From an uncultured Phycisphaerales bacterium (GTDB taxonomy: Bacteria; Planctomycetota; Phycisphaerae; WQYP01), in NCBI GenBank assembly GCA_903868035.1, contig CAIPTQ010000038.1:1-37353 (forward strand): a stretch of 37,353 nt of DNA, written 5' to 3'. Positions 17,047 to 25,101 of this stretch are shown piece by piece. Positions within the stretch are counted from its first letter, which is position 1. Every line of letters starts with the position of its first letter. Under the pieces are notes generated by a model that was not told where the DNA came from, searched no databases, and saw nothing but the letters and a program-made list of their open reading frames with translations. The position numbers and the translations under genes were made by a program.

Positions 17047-18078
17047 GTGACGACCACGGTGTCTGCCGCACCCCCTTCAACCGTCAAACCGGAGCCCACA
17101 TCCGCCCAGCTTTTGGACTGGTATCGCCAAATGTCCATCATCCGGCAGTTTGAGGTGAAGTGCGCGCAGTCGTATCAGCAGCAGAAAGTCGGGGGGTTTT
17201 GCCATTTGTATGTCGGGCAGGAGGCGGTGGCGGTGGGGTCGATCGGGGCGGCGCGGCCTACGGACTATGTGATCACGGCGTATCGCGACCATGGGCATGC
17301 GATTGCGCGCGGGATGGATCTGGCGTCGCTGTTTGGCGAGTTGTACGGGAAGGAGACGGGTTGTTCGCGGGGGAAGGGGGGTTCGATGCATTTTTTCGAC
17401 AAGGCGCGGAACTTTTTCGGGGGGCATGCGATTGTGGCGGGGCATGTGCCGCTGGCGGTGGGTTTGGCGTGGGCGGCGAAGTATCGCAAGGAGGACCGGG
17501 TGACGATGTGCTACTTTGGGGATGGGGCGATTAACCAGGGGTCGTTTCATGAAGCGCTGAACCTGGCGGGGTTGCACAAGCTGCCGTGCATCTTCATGGT
17601 GGAAAACAACGGGTACGGGATGGGGACGCAGGTGGGCCGGGCGTCGGCGGTGTCGGACCTGAAGCTGCGGACGGGGGACGCGTATGGCTTGCCGGGGAAG
17701 GAAGTGGACGGGATGGACTGCGTGGCGATGTACCAGATGACGCGGGATGCGCTGGAATACTGCCGGGGGGGGCATGGGGCGATATTTCTGGAGGTCAAGA
17801 CGTACCGGTATCGGGGGCATTCGATGTCGGACCCGCAGAAGTACCGCACGAAGGAGGAAGTGGGCCGGTTTCAGGAGCATGATCCGATTGGGCGGCTGGA
17901 GAAGGTGTTGCGGGCGCGGAATTTGGTGGATGACGCGAAGGTGGCGGCGATCAACAGCGAGGTGCATGAGAGAGTGGAGGAGGCGCATGCCGCGGCGGAT
18001 GGGGCGGCGTTTCCGCCGAGCGAGGATATCTGGAAGGATGTATATGCGAATCCGTTTCCGCCGTATGTGGCAAGGTAA
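17047..18078 (+). CDS. pdhA: Pyruvate dehydrogenase E1 component, alpha subunit
   Basis: With the beta subunit and thiamine diphosphate this protein decarboxylates pyruvate (or a related 2-oxoacid) and passes the acyl group to lipoyl-E2. It has 343 residues, the usual length. Visible features are FCHLYVGQEAVAVG (51-64), AYRDHG (78-83), SRGKGGSMHFF (107-117) and the thiamine diphosphate motif GDG...NN (158-160, 187-188). The phosphorylation-loop region YRYRGHSMSDPQKYR is near the C-terminus. The GTG start has AAAGGA eight bases upstream. The stop codon TAA lies inside a 7-bp repeat array. The beta gene starts 26 bp later. E2 and E3 genes are not in the window. Branched-chain 2-oxoacid dehydrogenase E1 is the main alternative, but the sequence reads as the PdhA type. 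Confidence 0.93.
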   Translation: MTTTVSAAPPSTVKPEPTSAQLLDWYRQMSIIRQFEVKCAQSYQQQKVGGFCHLYVGQEAVAVGSIGAARPTDYVITAYRDHGHAIARGMDLASLFGELYGKETGCSRGKGGSMHFFDKARNFFGGHAIVAGHVPLAVGLAWAAKYRKEDRVTMCYFGDGAINQGSFHEALNLAGLHKLPCIFMVENNGYGMGTQVGRASAVSDLKLRTGDAYGLPGKEVDGMDCVAMYQMTRDALEYCRGGHGAIFLEVKTYRYRGHSMSDPQKYRTKEEVGRFQEHDPIGRLEKVLRARNLVDDAKVAAINSEVHERVEEAHAAADGAAFPPSEDIWKDVYANPFPPYVAR

Positions 18079-18094
18079 TTGGTAATTGGTAATT
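18074..18094. repeat. Heptanucleotide repeat at the pdhA-pdhB junction
   Basis: Three exact copies of GGTAATT. The first supplies the TAA stop of pdhA (18076-18078). The array ends just before the GAGG ribosome-binding site of pdhB, so it makes up almost the whole intergenic gap. Confidence 0.85.
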
Positions 18095-18103
18095 GAGGTT
18101 TCC

Positions 18104-19090
18104 ATGCCCGTTCTGCAATTCCGCGAGGCGCTCAATCAGGCGATGTGCGAGGAGATGGATCGCGATCCGGATGTGTTTTTGATCGGGGAGGAAGTGGCCG
18201 AGTATGACGGGGCGTACAAGGTCTCGCAGGGGATGCTGGCCAAGTACGGGCCGATGCGGGTGGTGGATGCGCCGATTTCGGAGGCGGGGTTCGCGGGGCT
18301 GGGGATTGGGTCGGCGCTGGTGGGGATGCGGCCGATCGTGGAGTTCATGACGTTTTCGTTTTCGCTGGTGGCGTTCGACCAGGTGGTGAACAACGCGCCG
18401 AAGATGAGGTACATGTCGGGCGGGCAGTTGAAGGTGCCGGTGGTGTTCCGGGGGATATCGGGTCCGGGGCAGCAGTTGGCGGCGACGCATTCGTGGTCGG
18501 TGGAGGCGATGTACGCGCATGTGCCGGGGCTGAAGGTGGTGGTGCCCACGACGCCGGCGGACGCCAAGGGGCTGCTGAAGACGGCGATTCGGGATGATGA
18601 CCCGGTGATATTTTTGGAGAACGAGGCGCTGTATGGGAACAAGGGGGAAGTGCCGGCGGGGGAGTTTCTGATACCGCTGGGGCAGGCGGAGGTGAAGCGC
18701 GAGGGGAAGGATTGCACGGTGGTGGCGTGGGGGCAGGGCTGCCTGACGGCGCTGGCGGCGGCGGAGCAGTTGGAGAAGGAGCATGGGATTCATGTGGAGG
18801 TGGTGGACCCGCGGACGCTGCGGCCGCTGGATTTGCCGGCGATATTGAAGTCGGTGCGGAAGACGGGGTACTGCGTGACGGTGGAGACGGGGTATCCGAC
18901 GTGCGGGGTGGGGGCGGAGATTTCGGCATTGGTGCATGAGAATTGCTTTGACGAACTGGACAATCATGTGATCCGGGTGGCGGCGCTGGACGTGCCGATG
19001 CCGTACAGCAAGCCGCTGTTGCAGCAGGTAGTGCCGGGGGTGGCGCGGGTGAAGGAGGCGGTGAAGCGGGCGGTGTATTTCAAGGGGTGA
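18104..19090 (+). CDS. pdhB: Pyruvate dehydrogenase E1 component, beta subunit
   Basis: This is the second E1 subunit, 328 residues from ATG 18104; GAGG at 18095-18098 supports this start over the TTG at 18086 in the repeat. Family-typical blocks are LQFREALNQAMCEEM (4-18), FLIGEEVAEYDGAYKVS, RVVDAPISEAGFAGLGIG, GPGQQLAATHSW and the C-terminal transketolase-type part (VVDPRTLRPLD; VTVETGYPTCGVGAEI). It pairs with the alpha subunit to form the active site, where Glu from GEEVAEYDG activates thiamine diphosphate. It is co-transcribed with pdhA and no further gene of the complex follows. Codons end mainly in G, as in the alpha gene. Confidence 0.94.
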   Translation: MPVLQFREALNQAMCEEMDRDPDVFLIGEEVAEYDGAYKVSQGMLAKYGPMRVVDAPISEAGFAGLGIGSALVGMRPIVEFMTFSFSLVAFDQVVNNAPKMRYMSGGQLKVPVVFRGISGPGQQLAATHSWSVEAMYAHVPGLKVVVPTTPADAKGLLKTAIRDDDPVIFLENEALYGNKGEVPAGEFLIPLGQAEVKREGKDCTVVAWGQGCLTALAAAEQLEKEHGIHVEVVDPRTLRPLDLPAILKSVRKTGYCVTVETGYPTCGVGAEISALVHENCFDELDNHVIRVAALDVPMPYSKPLLQQVVPGVARVKEAVKRAVYFKG

Positions 19091-19482
19091 AGAAGGCTCG
19101 CGGCGAGCGAACATACGCCGCGCGCTCCGCGGCGAGCATTCCAAGTAAAAAAACGCCGTAAAAGAGGCCATTTCGGGGGTTGTGCGCGAAAAAATGCGCG
19201 GCATTCCACATTGCGGATAATATACGAAAACCATTGTTGTTATTGGGTGAAATGTGTTTTGGGGCGGAAAAAAAGTCAACCAAAGTCGACCAAAGTCAAC
19301 ACTAAGTTGACATAAGTTGACACAAGCTGGCGAAAAGTCGACGGAAGTCGGTCCAAGTGGACGCACGTTGGGGCGATGCAAGGGACGGGGCGATGAGCGA
19401 CACGCTGGCGGGAATCCGGATCGCATGCCATAATTCCGCCAACAATTCCTGCTTGAGGTCCGGCTTGCCTGATGGAGGTTTT
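19091..19482. other. 392-bp gene-free region between pdhB and the GH42 gene
   Basis: No supportable gene on either strand. It starts with GC-rich direct repeats (GCGGCGAGC twice in 19098-19140). Next come an AT-richer stretch with a short stem GCGC/GCGC around 19183-19200 and GGATAATATA near 19215-19224, which could be a -10 element without a clear -35. The phased 10-bp repeat follows (19271-19370). The GH42 ribosome-binding site GGAGG is at 19474-19478. Confidence 0.6.
19271..19370. repeat. Helically phased 10/11-bp repeat with AAGTYRAC core
   Basis: Nine recognisable cores of AAGTCRAC or AAGTTGAC (the later ones degenerate) begin at 19273, 19283, 19293, 19304, 19314, 19324, 19335, 19345 and 19355. 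The spacing is 10,10,11,10,10,11,10,10, mean about 10.25 bp. The first five cores are the best kept. Several contain GTCGAC or GTTGAC. The array lies 110-210 bp before the GH42 start. It is not translated in any gene model. Confidence 0.75.
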
Positions 19483-21630
19483 ATGCAATTTCGGCACATT
19501 TCGTTGATGGCGGTTCTGGCGCTGGCGGTAGCCGGTTGTGCGGCGTTGCCGCGGGTGAGTCAGCCGGTGCGGTCGGTGCGGGCGGCGGACGGGGTGCGGG
19601 AGACGATGTTTCCCAAGGCGGACATGATGCGGATCGGGGTGTATTACTATCCGACGTCGTGGCCGGAGAGCCAGTGGGCGCGGGACATCGAGAACATCAA
19701 GAATCTGAACCTGGAGTTTGTCCACATGGGGGAGTTTGACTGGGCGTTCATGGAGCCGGAGGACGGGAAATTTGATTTTTCGTGGCTGGACAAGTGCGTG
19801 GAGTTGTGCGCCAAGAACGGGCTGAAGGTGGTGCTGTGTACGCCGAGCCCCGCGCCGCCGGTGTGGCTGGCCAAGGCGCATCCGGAGGTGCTGATGGTGG
19901 ATGCCGCCGGGCGGCGGATGGAGCATGGCACGCGGCAGCAGGCGACGTGGTCGAGCGATGTCTATCGGGCGTATGTGGGGCGGATCACCGAGCAGTTGGC
20001 CAAGCATTATGCGGGCAACCCGGCGGTGTGGGGCTGGCAGTTGGATAACGAGCTGTCGCACTATGGGAAGGAGCCGGAGTTTTCGGAGGCCTCGCAGACG
20101 AAGTTCCGGGCGTGGCTGAACGCCAAGTACGGCACCATCGAGGCGCTCAACCGCGACTGGGGGACGGCGTTCTGGTCGCAGCATTACCAGAATTTCGAGC
20201 AAATCCGGCTGCCCAATCAGGCGGAGCTAGTGGCGCAGATCAATCCGCATCAGATACTCGACAGCCAGCGGTGGTTTGCGGATGAGGCGGCGGATTACCT
20301 GCGGTTCCAGACGGACATCCTCCGGCAATACTGCGGCAATCGGCAGTGGGTGACGACCAACTACATGCACGATTTTCCCAACGTCAACCCGGTGCTGACG
20401 GCCAGGGATTTCGACCTCACGACGTTCACGATTTACCCGGCGCACGGGAACCTCAACGAGGGGCCGCTGGGGTATCGGCTGGGGTCGATGGCGACGCTGT
20501 CGTTCGCGTATGATTTTTTCCGCACGATCAACGGACACGGGGGCGTGATGGAATTGCAGCCGGGGCAGGTGAACTGGGGGGATGTGAATCCGCAGCCGTA
20601 TCCGGGGGCGGTACACATGTGGATCATGCGGGGGTTCGCGCTGGGGACGGACGTGGTGTGCAGTTACCGGTATCGCGAGCCGCTGTCGGGTCCGGAGTTG
20701 TATCACTATGGGTTTATGGGGACGGACGGCGTGACGCCGACGACGGGGGGATTGCAGTATCAGCAGGCGGCGCAGGAGATTCAGATGCTGCGGACGCTGC
20801 GCGATCCGGCGGCGAGGCGTCCGGCGGAGTATGCCGCCCGGCAGGCGGCGATTCTGTACAACTTCGACAATCGCTGGGACCTGGACAACCACAAACAGAA
20901 CGTGCGGTGGGACACCTATGCACATATGCTCAAGCAGTATCGGGCGCTCAAGCGCGTGGGCGCGCCGGTGGATGTGATCACCGAGGAGAAGGATTTTTCA
21001 CAGTATCCGTTCCTCATCTGCCCGGCGTATCAGTTGGTGGATGAGAAGCTGGTGGCGCGGTGGAAGACGTATGCGGAGAACGGGGGGAATTTGATTTTGA
21101 CGTGCCGGACGGGGCAGAAGGACCGGCGCGGGCAGTTGTGGGAGGCTCCGTGGGCGCAGCCGATACTGGACCTGATCGGGGCGAAGGTGTCATTTTATGA
21201 TTGTTTGCCGTCGCCGAACGTGGGGAAGGTGGATGCGGGCGGGCAGACGTATGAGTGGGCGTCGTGGGGTGAGAGCCTCAAGCCGAACGAGGGGACGACG
21301 GGTTTGGCGCACTATGCCGACCAGTATTACGCCAATGACCTCGCGGCGGTGACGCGGAAGCTGGGGAAGGGGACGGTGACGTACATCGGGGTGGATTCGC
21401 TGAACGGCGACCTTGAGGCCGCGATGATTCGCGGGGTGTATGAGCGCGCGGGCGTGAAGGCGCAGAACTTCGAGGATGGGTTTGCGGTGGATTGGCGGGA
21501 CGGCTTCTGGGTGGCGACGAACTTCACCGAGAAGCGGCAGACGATCCCCGCGCCGGCGAACGTCAAGCTGCTGGTGGGCGGCAGCCGGGATTTGGGCCCG
21601 GCGGGGGTGGCGGTGTGGCAGGAGCCGTGA
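19483..21630 (+). CDS. GH42 beta-galactosidase-like lipoprotein
   Basis: The protein has 715 residues from ATG 19483 (GGAGG five bases upstream); the longer open frame upstream lacks such a site. The signal peptide ends in a lipobox, LAVAGC (Cys19), so the enzyme is probably lipid-anchored in the cell envelope. The family GH42 catalytic domain starts at about 50 (IGVYYYPTSWPESQWARDI). The acid/base is Glu190 in WGWQLDNELSHYG and the nucleophile is Glu357 in GVMELQPGQVNWG. The second domain (about 450-640) is the family's trimerisation-type domain (DVITEEKDF, LICPAYQLVDEKL), followed by a small C-terminal beta domain. It should hydrolyse terminal beta-galactosides or related linkages. It converges with the aldolase gene, 9 bp apart. 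Codons end mainly in G. Substrate specificity cannot be read from sequence. Confidence 0.9.
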   Translation: MQFRHISLMAVLALAVAGCAALPRVSQPVRSVRAADGVRETMFPKADMMRIGVYYYPTSWPESQWARDIENIKNLNLEFVHMGEFDWAFMEPEDGKFDFSWLDKCVELCAKNGLKVVLCTPSPAPPVWLAKAHPEVLMVDAAGRRMEHGTRQQATWSSDVYRAYVGRITEQLAKHYAGNPAVWGWQLDNELSHYGKEPEFSEASQTKFRAWLNAKYGTIEALNRDWGTAFWSQHYQNFEQIRLPNQAELVAQINPHQILDSQRWFADEAADYLRFQTDILRQYCGNRQWVTTNYMHDFPNVNPVLTARDFDLTTFTIYPAHGNLNEGPLGYRLGSMATLSFAYDFFRTINGHGGVMELQPGQVNWGDVNPQPYPGAVHMWIMRGFALGTDVVCSYRYREPLSGPELYHYGFMGTDGVTPTTGGLQYQQAAQEIQMLRTLRDPAARRPAEYAARQAAILYNFDNRWDLDNHKQNVRWDTYAHMLKQYRALKRVGAPVDVITEEKDFSQYPFLICPAYQLVDEKLVARWKTYAENGGNLILTCRTGQKDRRGQLWEAPWAQPILDLIGAKVSFYDCLPSPNVGKVDAGGQTYEWASWGESLKPNEGTTGLAHYADQYYANDLAAVTRKLGKGTVTYIGVDSLNGDLEAAMIRGVYERAGVKAQNFEDGFAVDWRDGFWVATNFTEKRQTIPAPANVKLLVGGSRDLGPAGVAVWQEP

Positions 21631-21639
21631 GGGGCCGCA

Positions 21640-22287
21640 TTATTTCGCCCGGGCCGCCTTGACATTTTCGATGAATTGCCGGGCCATGGCGGCGATGGCG
21701 CCCCAGTCGCCCTTGCTCATGGCATCCTTGGTGACCAGGCTGCCGCCCGCGCCCACCATGACCGCGCCGGCCTTGATCCACTCGCCGACGTTCTTGACGT
21801 CCACGCCGCCCGAGGGGGTGAGCCGCAGGAAGGGCATGGGGGCGAGCAAATCCTTGATATACCCCGGACCCGCCAGGCTCCCCGGATAGACCTTGACCAA
21901 ATCCGCCCCGGCATTCCAGGCCGTGAAAATTTCGGTGGGCGAGAACGCCCCGGGGATGGAAATTTTCCCGAGCCGGCGCGTGGTTTCGATGATCGCCGTA
22001 TCCAGTATCGGTGAGACGACAAATTCCGCCCCGGCATGGATGGCCGCGGCGCAGGTGCCGGCGTCCAGGACGGTTCCCACGCCGACCACGCATTGGCTGC
22101 CGAGCAGATCGACGAGTTTTTCGATCCCCGAGATGGCCTTGGGGGTGGACATGGTCACTTCCACGCCGATGACGCCGCCCTCGATGAGGGCCTTGGCGAT
22201 ATCCTGCAATTGTTTGTCCGACTGGGCCCGGATGACCGCGACCACGCCGCACTCGGCGAGCTTTTGGAAGGCAACTTCTTTTTTCAC
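21640..22287 (-). CDS. eda: 2-keto-3-deoxy-6-phosphogluconate-type aldolase
   Basis: The protein has 215 residues, the standard length, with a GTG start supported by AGGAGTT upstream. It is a class I aldolase that splits 2-keto-3-deoxy-6-phosphogluconate (or the galactonate or 4-hydroxy-2-oxoglutarate analogue) into pyruvate and an aldehyde. Family motifs: VVAVIRA (15-21, Arg20), VEVTMSTP (42-49, Glu43), VGVGTVLD (68-75), the Schiff-base lysine Lys132 in LVKVYPG and LRLTPSGGV, the phosphate-binding part. The usual lysine motif is KFFPA; here it is KVYPG. The neighbouring beta-galactosidase is compatible with a role in galactose breakdown through the phosphogalactonate version of the pathway, but no other gene of that route is in the window. 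Divergent from the sigma-serpin gene with a 164-bp gap. Confidence 0.9.
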   Translation of the reverse strand: MKKEVAFQKLAECGVVAVIRAQSDKQLQDIAKALIEGGVIGVEVTMSTPKAISGIEKLVDLLGSQCVVGVGTVLDAGTCAAAIHAGAEFVVSPILDTAIIETTRRLGKISIPGAFSPTEIFTAWNAGADLVKVYPGSLAGPGYIKDLLAPMPFLRLTPSGGVDVKNVGEWIKAGAVMVGAGGSLVTKDAMSKGDWGAIAAMARQFIENVKAARAK

Positions 22288-22451
22288 GAATCAACTCCTA
22301 AACAGGTAACTGCCAGAGGGGAGAACATAATGGAAATCGCCGCGCCGAACAAATATTCTTGTTATTCTTGTTTTCTCATTCGTGCTGGTCGTTGGTTCCA
22401 GATTCCTTGTAACAAACCCTGTCCGTCGTCCATTTATCTCCCGGAGGCCCC

Positions 22452-24959
22452 ATGACGGACCAGCAACTGCTCGCCAACTATCAATCCGGTGACGCCACCG
22501 CCCTGTGCGAACTCATCAGCCGCCACCTGCCCATGGTCCATGCCGCGGCTCTGCGGGAAGTCCGCGATCCGCATCTCGCCGATGACATCACGCAGGCCGT
22601 CTTCCTTGTTTTGATGCGCCGCGCGAAAGATCTTCCCCGCGGCACCGTCCTGGCCGGGTGGCTCTTCAAGACCACCCTCTACGCCGCCGCCGACGCCCGA
22701 AAACTCCAAAAACGCCGTACCCACCACGAGCGGGAGGCCACCGTCATGTATGCCACAACCGATTCCACTACCCCAGCCCTTGCCGAGGAAATCCACGCCC
22801 AACTGAACGCCGCCATCGCCTCCTTGAGCGCCGCCGACCGCGATGCCGTCGTTTTGCGTTACCTCCAGGGGCAACCGCCCGCCGCCATTGCCGTGGCACT
22901 GGGCACCACGGAAAACACCGCCCGCCAGCGCGTCGCCCGCGCTCTGGAGCGTCTCCGCAAACACTTCGCCAAACGCGGCAGCATCATCGCGCTGGCCGCC
23001 CTGGTCGCACTTTTAGACGCCCTGCCCACCCATGCCGCCCCAGCCGATCTCACCGCGCGCCTGCGCGACGTCGCCACCGGCAAAGCCCAACCCACCCCCC
23101 TGAGCCAGACCCTCGCACAAGGAGCCACCCGCATGGAACGCCAAGCCCGCCTCACCCGCAACACCCTCCTCACCACCGCGGCCGCCGCGGCCATTCTCGC
23201 ACTGTGCCTGCCGCTGGCGCTGGCGCAGCGCGCGCCGGTTGCCGCGCCGGCAGGGGTTCCCGTGTCGCCCGCGTCTGGCGCTTCAATCGTGGCCTTGCCC
23301 GATTCCACGCGTGGCGTGCAACTCGCCCAAGCCACGCCCATCACCCCAACGCCGGCCCCAGCGCCCACCGCGCCCAAGTCCGATGCCCAGGTCATCCAGG
23401 CGGCCGTCGACGCCCATACCGCCTTCGCCGTTGACGTATACCAGCAACTCAACAAAACCCAAGCCAACGACAATCTCTTCCTCTCCCCCTTCTCCATCTC
23501 CACCATCATGGGCCTCACCGCCGCCGGCGCCCGCGGCAACACCCTGGTCCAGATGAACAAGGTTCTCCACCTCTCCGATCTTGAAGCCATTCATGCCGGC
23601 GTCTCCAAGATCACGCATCAACTGACCGACATGCAGGGCGGCAAAAAGCCCTATCAACTCTCCATTGCCAATGCCCTGTGGGAGGATCAGACCAATCCCT
23701 TCAAGCCGGACTTCCTGGCGCTCTCCCAAAAATACTACGATCTCTCCGGCCTGACCACGCTCAGTTTCAAGGACAATCCCGAAGCCGCCCGCGCCCTGAT
23801 TAACAAATGGGTGGAGGATAAAACCCAGACCAGGATCCAAGAACTTCTGCCGCCCCGTTCCATCACCGCCGACACCGGCCTGGTCCTCACCAATGCCATC
23901 TATTTCAAAGGCGAGTGGGTCACACCCTTCGATCCCATCCCCGCCGGGCGCGGTCGGCCCACGCCGGTCTTCTACGTCACGGCAACCAAGACCGTGCAGC
24001 CGACCAACATGCAGATCACCTCCGAATACCCCTATTTTGAGAACACCGATCTGCAAGCCGTTTCCCTGCCTTACAAGGCGGTCCCCGGCGTGGGCAACGC
24101 GCAGCAGGTGTCGATGGTGATCGTCCTGCCCAAAAAACGCGACGGCCTGGCCGCGCTGGAAAAAACCATCACCCCCGAAGCCCTCGCCCAATGGACCACC
24201 GCCCTGGCCGCCACCCGCATCGCCGTCACCCTGCCCAAGTTCACCATCACCTGCCCGACCAAACTCACCGACACCTTCAAAACCATGGGCATGGCTGATG
24301 CCTTTAGCGAGTTAACCGCCCATCTGGAAGGCATCTCCACGCCGCCCCCGGGCAAGGTGCTATTTATCAGCGACGTCTTCCACAAGGCCTTCATCAAAGT
24401 CGACGAGAAAGGCACCGAAGCCGCCGCGGCCACCGCCGTGGTCGGTGGGCTCGGCGGCGGCATGCCCCGACCGGTCCCCATCTTCCGTGCCGACCATCCC
24501 TTCTTCTTTTTCATCCGCTATGAGCCGACCAACTCCATCCTCTTCATGGGCCACCTGGTTGATCCATCCGCGGGCGCCAACGCCGCGGCTCCGGCGCGCG
24601 GACCGGCCCGGGGACCGGCACAACCTGCCGCTGGTCCACTGCTCAAGCAACCCAAAGCGGTGGCCACCGCCGCGCTGGAGATTGCCGCCACCACCCGTGC
24701 CGATACCGCATTTGCCAGTCCCACGCGCACGGGTTTTATGTCCGATCTGACCGCACTGGAAACGGCAGCCAAGGCCGTGTTGAATGACCAAGAAACTGAT
24801 CCCGCGGTATCGCAACAGTTGAACCTCGCCCTGAGTCAGGCCCTCAACCAGGCGATCACGCGCACCGCCACCATCGCCAATCGCGCCTCGGAATCAACCG
24901 TCAACCAGGACAAATCCCGGCAACTGGGCGACAAACTGCGCGCCCTGGGGAATTTATGA
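22452..24959 (+). CDS. ECF sigma factor fused through a membrane segment to a serpin
   Basis: One uninterrupted 835-residue frame; GGAGG five bases before ATG 22452. Residues 1-175 are an ECF sigma factor: region 2 (HLADDITQAVFLVLMRRA; LAGWLFKTTLYAAADARK) and region 4 (LSAADRDAVVLRYLQG; TTENTARQRVARALERLRKHF). Hydrophobic stretches lie at about 177-195 and 238-259; the second follows a positively charged segment (MERQARLTRN), so the part after it is probably outside the cytoplasm. An Ala/Pro linker follows. Residues 315-705 are a complete serpin: NLFLSPFSISTIMGLTAAGA, LTNAIYFKGEWVTPF, LPKFTI, the hinge DEKGTEAAAATA (651-662) and the end FFFIRYEPTNSILFMGHLVDP. The hinge is of the inhibitory kind. 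By alignment with antitrypsin P1 falls near Gly668, but the loop is about four residues longer, so P1 is uncertain. A low-complexity and helical tail (706-835) closes the protein. Inferred role: a membrane-tethered sigma factor coupled to an extracytoplasmic protease trap. Confidence 0.88.
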   Translation: MTDQQLLANYQSGDATALCELISRHLPMVHAAALREVRDPHLADDITQAVFLVLMRRAKDLPRGTVLAGWLFKTTLYAAADARKLQKRRTHHEREATVMYATTDSTTPALAEEIHAQLNAAIASLSAADRDAVVLRYLQGQPPAAIAVALGTTENTARQRVARALERLRKHFAKRGSIIALAALVALLDALPTHAAPADLTARLRDVATGKAQPTPLSQTLAQGATRMERQARLTRNTLLTTAAAAAILALCLPLALAQRAPVAAPAGVPVSPASGASIVALPDSTRGVQLAQATPITPTPAPAPTAPKSDAQVIQAAVDAHTAFAVDVYQQLNKTQANDNLFLSPFSISTIMGLTAAGARGNTLVQMNKVLHLSDLEAIHAGVSKITHQLTDMQGGKKPYQLSIANALWEDQTNPFKPDFLALSQKYYDLSGLTTLSFKDNPEAARALINKWVEDKTQTRIQELLPPRSITADTGLVLTNAIYFKGEWVTPFDPIPAGRGRPTPVFYVTATKTVQPTNMQITSEYPYFENTDLQAVSLPYKAVPGVGNAQQVSMVIVLPKKRDGLAALEKTITPEALAQWTTALAATRIAVTLPKFTITCPTKLTDTFKTMGMADAFSELTAHLEGISTPPPGKVLFISDVFHKAFIKVDEKGTEAAAATAVVGGLGGGMPRPVPIFRADHPFFFFIRYEPTNSILFMGHLVDPSAGANAAAPARGPARGPAQPAAGPLLKQPKAVATAALEIAATTRADTAFASPTRTGFMSDLTALETAAKAVLNDQETDPAVSQQLNLALSQALNQAITRTATIANRASESTVNQDKSRQLGDKLRALGNL

Positions 24960-24972
24960 CACTCAACCAAAA

Positions 24973-24986
24973 GTGATAATGATCAC
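24973..24986. promoter_or_regulatory. Short palindrome GTGATAATGATCAC
   Basis: A 5-bp perfect inverted repeat (GTGAT/ATCAC) around AATG, 13 bases after the sigma-serpin stop and 115 bases before the next gene. The core GATAATGAT resembles half of a Fur box. It could equally be a weak hairpin. No T-run follows. Confidence 0.25.
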
Positions 24987-25101
24987 AATTCAGGGAAATC
25001 GTGGAACAAATACCCCGTTCCCGCGTCTAATTCATAGCTATTCTCCATCATCCGCGTGATCGGTATGATCATGCTTCCATTACCGGCCCGGGGTGATAGT
25101 C

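Noticed and set aside
19271..19370. Repeats considered as a CRISPR array or as plasmid iterons
   Set aside because: The units are only 10-11 bp with no spacers, and no replication initiator gene is near. An iteron role cannot be excluded, but nothing supports it.
17951..19426. A 491-codon minus-strand frame opposite pdhA and pdhB
   Set aside because: It consists of Arg/His/Pro-rich antisense text and runs through the 7-bp and 10-bp repeats.
22950..23450. The sigma-serpin fusion considered as a frameshift or missed stop joining two genes
   Set aside because: The linker between region 4 and the serpin is in one frame, holds a sensible membrane segment and Ala/Pro linker, and no ribosome-binding site plus start suited to a separate serpin gene was seen. 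An assembly join cannot be ruled out from sequence alone.
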